Source: Paramoeba atlantica
Lineage: Eukaryota; Discosea
Length of the DNA: 64,000 nt
Assembly (NCBI GenBank): GCA_977017575.1
Contig: CDRNVI010000052.1
Location: forward strand, 124,001 to 188,000
Direction: 5' to 3'
Part shown: positions 58,970 to 64,000 of the stretch, one piece after another
Layout: every line of letters begins with the position of its first letter
Position numbering within the stretch: position 1 is the stretch's first letter
Notes under the pieces: generated by a model
Told to the model about the DNA's origin: nothing
Seen by the model: the letters and a program-made list of their open reading frames with translations, nothing else
The model's database searches: none
Translations under genes and position numbers: made by a program

Positions 58970-59322
58970 ATTGTATTTTCTTTATCTGGCACTATCGCTT
59001 CTCCATGTTCTATGAGTAGTCGATTGTTTTGAACGCGTTCAAAACTTGGTCGGGCACCTTGCAATAGTTTTCAGTTGCTAGCTTTAGATACAATGTAAAT
59101 AGAACTTCCGGTTAGAACTGGTTTGACTTATCTTTGGACCTTACGTTTCAGATTACAAAAAGTGGTGGTTCAGCATTTTAGAGCTTTTATTATGCAATAT
59201 TTTGATTCGTGAATTATGCGATGTAAAGCAAGATATTCTCGCATTTCTGCACTTCATGTTTTGATTTTTACTGTTCAGCTCTCGCTCTTTTTTTGTACTG
59301 CGTCTAATTTTATCATTCTTAG
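58970..59322. other. Intergenic region with acceptor
   Basis: No gene or repeat recognised. It ends in TTTTTTTGTACTGCGTCTAA and TTTTATCATTCTTAG, where the AG (59321-59322) touches the ATG of the LRR gene, a likely trans-splice acceptor giving a leaderless-like mRNA apart from the spliced leader. Confidence 0.5.
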
Positions 59323-60147
59323 ATGGCCGACGAACAGCCTCGTTCTTCTACTCGTATTGGAAAGGTGGGTGGAGCATCACTGCCCCAGGAATTTTCATTA
59401 GATCTTTTTCTTCGTAACGTCACGAACCGACGTCCGTCATGGTGTACCTCTACGCCAGCGTGTCAGTGGAATGGTGTCACTTGCACGCAGGAACAAGTTC
59501 GCGCAATTCATTGGGACGGACACAATCTCCGAGGGACAATCTTATGGTCTCATCTTCCGGTCACTACCGCGGAGCTTTCTTTGGGATCTCTTTGGAGTGG
59601 TTATAACCGAAATACTCTTAGCGGTCCAATACACGTTGAAGTCCTTCCTCCCCAACTCTCTCGATTGGACTTACATACTAATGCTTTTACCGGGGAAATT
59701 AGATTTGCCAATCTTCCTCCTGGTCTCGAGTATTTGGGTGTTTCGCAGAATGATTTGCACGGCAGCGTTGATTGGACTCTACTTCCACAAGGGCTTATCT
59801 CTCTGAGACTCGATCAAAACTCATTTTCGGGTCAAATCTTTCTGACTTCACTTCCATCATGTCTGAGTACTTTGACTGTAAGTACGAACATGTTTGAAGG
59901 TCCGGTTATTCTTACCGAGCTTCCTTCTACATTAACCTTCTTAAACTTATCAAAAAATAAGCTATCGGGAAGTCTTGATCTAAGAAGACTACCCTTGCGA
60001 TTGCTCTACATCTATCTGAACGAAAATCATTTTAATGGACTAATAAATCTCTCTCTTCTCCCTCCATCATTAAAATTGCTCAATGTTCAAAATACCTCTG
60101 TTGAAACACTCTCTTCCCCACCTGATGGATGCGCATTATTTGTTTGA
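59323..60147 (+). CDS. LRR family protein, copy 10
   Basis: A 274-residue LRR protein. The family start STRIGKVGGASLPQEFSLDL leads to SWCTSTPACQWNGVTC, with an extra Cys in the cap. The second turn is long (LGSLWSGYNRNTLSG), as in copies 2 and 3. About eight repeats follow. The ATG directly follows the acceptor AG. No signal peptide. Confidence 0.86.
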   Translation: MADEQPRSSTRIGKVGGASLPQEFSLDLFLRNVTNRRPSWCTSTPACQWNGVTCTQEQVRAIHWDGHNLRGTILWSHLPVTTAELSLGSLWSGYNRNTLSGPIHVEVLPPQLSRLDLHTNAFTGEIRFANLPPGLEYLGVSQNDLHGSVDWTLLPQGLISLRLDQNSFSGQIFLTSLPSCLSTLTVSTNMFEGPVILTELPSTLTFLNLSKNKLSGSLDLRRLPLRLLYIYLNENHFNGLINLSLLPPSLKLLNVQNTSVETLSSPPDGCALFV

Positions 60148-60645
60148 GTTGAATGGGTGTACCTAAAAATGCGGTGGTAGTACTTGTGTTCAGAATGTCA
60201 TACTACATGTAATACATGTATACATTGTGTGTGTATACATTTTGACCCGAGACCAATTCTATTCCTGTGGGATATACGGTAATCTCCATAACACAATATA
60301 CCACTTTTGATATTTTTAGTATCTTAAAATTTTTCTCCATTTGAAGAACAAGCAAATTTTTCGTTCTGTTTATGGTAGTATGTAAAGTTCACCTTTTTGG
60401 GGGGCAATGGTCAAACGAAGTGAATGAAGAAATTGGAACAAGAAAAGCCACTATAAACTCTATCACTATAAATCAACTCCTAGACTATAAACATTTTATC
60501 TAGAGCTATCATACCGTATAGTGACATTTTTTTTCCTCCTTGTCTTGAATGGTTTCTTTTTAAACGATTCATTGGACATTGTTTTAAACAGTTTCATCTG
60601 AACGATTCAAGCGTCACACTCTCATTATGTACCCTTTCCCTTGTT
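60148..60645. other. Intergenic region, no gene seen
   Basis: AT-rich. It includes repeated ACATGTA and GTATACAT words at 60203-60240 and repeats of CTATAAA near 60450-60490. The last 100 bases are pyrimidine-rich (TTTTTTTTCCTCCTTGTCTTG), and probably hold the acceptor for the next gene. Confidence 0.4.
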
Positions 60646-61746
60646 ATGCGTGATTCAAGCATCGCCAAAGATCTTCAAATCGTAAACCGAAAAAAGGATC
60701 ACCTACGCATCTGTCTTAACGAAACCGTACAAGGAGCTCCATGTTCTCTGGATGCCTACACTCTCCCCTACCGTGCCATTCCGGAAATCAATCTCCCAGA
60801 CGTCTCTCTTGAGGCCTCGCTCTTCCCTCATCTCCCACCACTTCGTGCCCCCCTGATGGTAACCTCCATGACAGGGGGTGAGCACCACGGTCGACGGATT
60901 AACCAAAACTTAGCCGTTGCCTGTGAGACCGAAGGCATTGCTCTTGGGTTAGGCTCGATGCGGATTGTCGACCGCATCCCCTCCGCGCTACGAACCTTTG
61001 ACGTGAGAAAGTACTGTCCCTCCATTCCACTGCTGGCGAATATCGGGCTGGTACAGCTGAACTACGGGTTTACGGTAGAGAAGGTTGCAGAGCTCGTGTC
61101 TCGTGTCTCGGCCGATGCGCTGTGTGTTCACGTGAACGCGTTGCAGGAGGCGGTGCAGCCCGAGGGGGAGACGAACTTTAGTGGTCTGCTGCCCAAGCTG
61201 CGGCAGCTGGTCGCCAACCTTCGTGTGCCGGTGGTGGTAAAGGAGGTGGGGCACGGGTTTGACCGGGTTAGTGCCACACGTGTGCGGGAGTGTGGGGTAA
61301 GGCTGCTGGATGTCTCGGGGACCGGAGGCACGTCCTGGGCGTGGGTAGAGTCGCGAAGAGTACAAAGGCCGATGGTGTCTTCTGGTTCCTCCTCTTCTGT
61401 TTTGTCCGCAGTTTCTACCTCCGCCCCGACTTTGGGTGAGTTGCTGCGCGACCGGGGGCTTTCCCTCGCGGATTCTCTGCAAGAGTGTTCTGGAATTGAT
61501 GGATTGGATCTCATGGCCAGTGGTGGCATACGCAATGGAATGCACATGGCGAAGAGTCTAGCACTCGGCGCGAAGTGCTGTGGTGCCGCACTTCCGTTTC
61601 TGAAACCAGCAATGGAGTCTTCCGAAGCAGTGTGTGAATTGGTCAGGGAGTGGAAGAGACAACTTCGCGTGGTGATGATGAGCTGTGGGGTCGCAACTGT
61701 ACAGGAGATGCGACATGTTCAAGCTAAGCGTCGAGCGCCGTTGTGA
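60646..61746 (+). CDS. IDI2: Isopentenyl-diphosphate isomerase, type II
   Basis: FMN-dependent enzyme that interconverts isopentenyl and dimethylallyl diphosphate for sterol, dolichol and ubiquinone side chains. The 366-residue protein has the family motifs VTSMTGGE, LGLGSMRI, ANIGLVQLNYG, HVNALQEAVQPEGE (metal-binding Glu), VVVKEVGHGF, the FMN phosphate loop DVSGTGGTSWAWVE, and MASGGIRNG. An N-terminal NRKKDHLRICL matches the usual RKxxHl start, so the ATG is well placed. No PTS1 at the C-terminus (RRAPL). Type II is common in bacteria and archaea and, among eukaryotes, known from kinetoplastids. Confidence 0.95.
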   Translation: MRDSSIAKDLQIVNRKKDHLRICLNETVQGAPCSLDAYTLPYRAIPEINLPDVSLEASLFPHLPPLRAPLMVTSMTGGEHHGRRINQNLAVACETEGIALGLGSMRIVDRIPSALRTFDVRKYCPSIPLLANIGLVQLNYGFTVEKVAELVSRVSADALCVHVNALQEAVQPEGETNFSGLLPKLRQLVANLRVPVVVKEVGHGFDRVSATRVRECGVRLLDVSGTGGTSWAWVESRRVQRPMVSSGSSSSVLSAVSTSAPTLGELLRDRGLSLADSLQECSGIDGLDLMASGGIRNGMHMAKSLALGAKCCGAALPFLKPAMESSEAVCELVREWKRQLRVVMMSCGVATVQEMRHVQAKRRAPL

Positions 61747-61905
61747 AGAGTTACTGCGGTACGATGTGCTGCAGTAAGGTTGGTATTTCCATGTGTTTCA
61801 TCATACTCACCATTGTTTCTTTTCTTTCCTGTATTTTATTCAATGCATTTAAACCGTGATTCGAAATTATTTAGATCTCAAAAAAAAACATTAGAAATCA
61901 TAATT

Positions 61906-63219
61906 ATGTCACCGGGCAAGAAGGCATCACCGACCTCGATATTATCTCCTCCACTTGCCCTGAATCCTTCCTCGGATGGAAGGCCACGTGTTCCTCTCTT
62001 TATGGTCTCAAAAGGATTTTATGATTCATCTTCATCAACAAAAAATCAGCACGCTGAAGTAAATCTTGCGTCCCATCCAACCGTGCCAATCACCCATATT
62101 GATGTGTTTGATTTTGATGGCACCCTTTTTCGTTCTCCCATGCCCACCCGCGAGTTTTGGTCTTCGTTACTTGCCTCAGAACATATACAGGTCGCGTCCA
62201 ATCAACGACAAATATTTTCCTACCAGTCCTCATGTAGGAAACGGGCCGCCAGTCTTTGTGGTCGTTTCATGGATACGGTCTCCAACGGTGGGCTAGGTTG
62301 GTTTCAAAGCGTCGAAACACTACTGTCTCCGGCCACTCCTCTTGGTGCGGAACACCTTGATGATACCTTTTTACCTGATAATTCTGCCACACACCATGTC
62401 TTGTCCTCTTCTGAGGGCAGGTTAGAACCTCACTGTTGTCTTGGAGAGAGGAGCGCTACTCTCTCAGAGCACTGGTTCTCGCCTACTGTACTTCCCGCCC
62501 TACAGGCCTCCGCGTGTGATCCCGCCCACTTAACTATTGTTCTCACGGGACGCGCAGAGACCTTCCGCCCGCTTGTGGAGGAAGTGATTCGCTCCATTGG
62601 GGTTTCGCCCGACGATGTTCATTTAAAGCCCTTCCCGAGGCAAGGAAGTCCTCAAGCCTCGTCTCGGAGGAAGGGCAACGAACCTGCAGTCCGTACAACG
62701 CTGGACATGAAGTTTGAATATTTGCTTCCGATTGTACAGTATTTTTGTTTTGATTCTTCGTCAGCTATAGAGGACGAAGACTCAGATACGCCGAAGTCAA
62801 ATTCTGTCAATGCAAAGAGTCCAGGAAGCCCAGTTTTTATCACCATTTACGAGGACAGAGTGCGACATGTTCAGCGTTTCCATGAGTTTCTTTCCAGTCT
62901 GGACGGTTCCTCTTGCTCTATTGATGTCAGTTCTTACCTCAAATCTCACACTAAAAAGAATATAAATGTTTGTTCTGGGAAAGCCCGTTTCAACTTTTCG
63001 GTTCAGCACGTGACGGATGGTATATCTGTGCCTCTTAAATCTGAATTGGAGCTTGCCATGGTGTCGCATTTACAGCACATAAATCAGGTTCGCTTTATAG
63101 ATCTTTGTCATAAATGTTGTTTTCCGGGACATCGAGAACACGAATGTCAGTCAGAGCCTAATCGATATTTGCAACTTATCAGGGACAGTAAACTACATTT
63201 CAGTTATAGAAATACTTAA
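61906..63219 (+). CDS. HAD-fold protein of the RNA-repair-like type
   Basis: A 437-residue protein with a HAD domain. The nucleophile motif DVFDFDGTLFRSPMP is near residue 66. Later come SEHWFSP, IVLTGRAETFRPLVEEVI (motif II), HLKPFPRQ, a Lys in TLDMKFEYLL (motif III) and ITIYEDRVRHVQRFHEFL (motif IV). This order fits the family annotated as Swiss-Army-knife RNA-repair-like HAD proteins. The C-terminal 100 residues hold a Cys/His cluster (HKCCFPGHREHECQ) of zinc-knuckle style. The pyrimidine tract at 61815-61838 meets its first AG at about 61875, which favours ATG 61906 over 61843. Confidence 0.75.
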   Translation: MSPGKKASPTSILSPPLALNPSSDGRPRVPLFMVSKGFYDSSSSTKNQHAEVNLASHPTVPITHIDVFDFDGTLFRSPMPTREFWSSLLASEHIQVASNQRQIFSYQSSCRKRAASLCGRFMDTVSNGGLGWFQSVETLLSPATPLGAEHLDDTFLPDNSATHHVLSSSEGRLEPHCCLGERSATLSEHWFSPTVLPALQASACDPAHLTIVLTGRAETFRPLVEEVIRSIGVSPDDVHLKPFPRQGSPQASSRRKGNEPAVRTTLDMKFEYLLPIVQYFCFDSSSAIEDEDSDTPKSNSVNAKSPGSPVFITIYEDRVRHVQRFHEFLSSLDGSSCSIDVSSYLKSHTKKNINVCSGKARFNFSVQHVTDGISVPLKSELELAMVSHLQHINQVRFIDLCHKCCFPGHREHECQSEPNRYLQLIRDSKLHFSYRNT

Positions 63220-63765
63220 AATGACAAGGCTTTGGCATATGATGCTTTCTATTTTACTGGTGACGTTAGGTAAACAAAGTGCTGAATTTCCACGGTTACG
63301 CTGTAAAGTTTTCAAGCCGTTTTATATGGAATGCCCTCCGAGTTCCTTCTCACGTTCTTCGCTTGTTTTTACTTTCTTGTATTTTCCTCGAAAATGCTTG
63401 TAAACGCTTTTTGTGCTAGCGTCTAGAACTTTGATAGCAACTCCCGACAGTCGGCTTCCTACCCAACACGGCCTTTGAGACAGTCTGGGAGAAAATTTAG
63501 AACTTACTCTGTGAAAGTGTCATTGTAAGTTGAATATGATTAACCTGATCAAGGGCGTGGCAGAAGCATTATACAGTGCTTCAATGTGTATAAAGTTCCA
63601 AAGAGTATTTTCTTAAATAATGAATCCTTTTTGTGGGCTTTTTTCACGTTTTTGGGAGTCTATTATGCTAATCCGCTTTCTATTTTCAGCACTTAACTGA
63701 ACTTATGAATCGAATTTAGTGTAGTGGATTATCACGATTCGGAACACATCAAGAAAAGTCTATCC
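63220..63765. other. Intergenic region, no convincing gene
   Basis: A 60-codon frame from ATG 63221 starts with hydrophobic residues (MMLSILLVTLG) but lies directly behind the HAD gene stop and has no acceptor of its own, so it is not called. No repeat is seen. Confidence 0.4.
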
Positions 63766-64000
63766 ATGGCGAGTAGCCATGCGAGTACTGAGTACTTGCT
63801 GGAGTCAAGAAAATCATACGTATTTCTAAATCGCATCCGACGCGACCTACACCTATCACAAATCTGTGCGGCCACAGCTATGGTATACTACCACAGTTTT
63901 TATCGCGCACAAACAACATTTTCCCGTCAACTTAACTCACATCTTGTTGCGCTGGCATCTTTACTTCTGGCTAGTAAAGTGGAGAACACACCTTGCACTC
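63766..64000 (+). CDS. Cyclin, N-terminal part, cut by the window end
   Basis: The last 78 codons of the window open a cyclin box. The frame starts MASSHASTEYLLESRKSYVF; then FLNRIRRDLHLSQICAATAM, VYYHSFYRAQTTFSRQL and LVALASLLLASKVENTP match the first helices of transcription-type cyclins (C, K, L and T share R..fI...g..L.LpQ.t..tA and aCLfLA.KvEE.P). The usual second Glu of KVEE is Asn. The partner is expected to be a CDK. Which cyclin class it is cannot be decided from this part. Confidence 0.8.
   Translation, partial: MASSHASTEYLLESRKSYVFLNRIRRDLHLSQICAATAMVYYHSFYRAQTTFSRQLNSHLVALASLLLASKVENTPCT

Noticed and set aside
63221-63403. 60-codon frame behind the HAD gene
   Set aside because: It begins two bases after a stop, has no acceptor of its own and no recognisable content.

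Overview
The window looks like nuclear DNA of a unicellular eukaryote that reads its genes without cis-introns and probably by spliced-leader trans-splicing. A kinetoplastid (or kinetoplastid-like euglenozoan) fits best. This is an inference from several signs: every host gene I accept, about thirty over 64 kb, lies on the + strand as in a polycistronic unit; genes are uninterrupted; several starts sit just after a long pyrimidine tract ending in AG (about 8871, 15810, 17163, 20158, 31216, 59322); malate dehydrogenase ends in the peroxisome/glycosome signal SKL; and the isopentenyl-diphosphate isomerase is the FMN-dependent type II enzyme, which kinetoplastids are known to use. I cannot name the species. 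Many open frames here begin at TTG or GTG, so starts were re-chosen at the first sensible ATG.

Layout. 1-20.6 kb: a dense housekeeping block with a membrane protein, PHD finger, COQ4, MCM8-like helicase, LRR genes, glycosomal malate dehydrogenase, TSR2, an ABC1/COQ8 kinase, the splicing factor PRP6, a PPR protein and unassigned proteins. 20.6-28.7 kb: a mobile-element island with three Tc1/mariner relics (transposases all on the - strand), nested insertions, a tRNA-like remnant, inverted-repeat elements and no confident host gene. 28.8-39.1 kb: a 5'-incomplete gene, three LRR genes, a cytochrome b561, a stand-alone shikimate kinase and a large CCCH protein. 39.1-52.6 kb: a second, looser island with minisatellites, TA-flanked elements of strikingly constant length (307-313 bp), a 1.07-kb mariner, and among them a LIM-type protein and three LRR genes. 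52.7-64 kb: POLD2, uracil-DNA glycosylase, a 5'-incomplete gene, a TRIM-like RING/B-box protein, an LRR gene, type II IPP isomerase, a HAD phosphatase-like protein and the start of a cyclin gene cut by the window end.

Two themes stand out. Ten members of one LRR protein family, each with a plant-like N-terminal cap, are scattered singly between housekeeping genes. Second, a short hairpin with a GCGAAGC core followed by a T-run occurs six times in one orientation, inside TA-flanked elements with C-rich ends. Ubiquinone-linked (COQ4, COQ8-like), DNA replication/repair (MCM8, POLD2, UDG) and RNA-processing (PRP6, TSR2, PPR) genes are present, but neighbours do not form functional operons, as expected for a polycistronic eukaryote.
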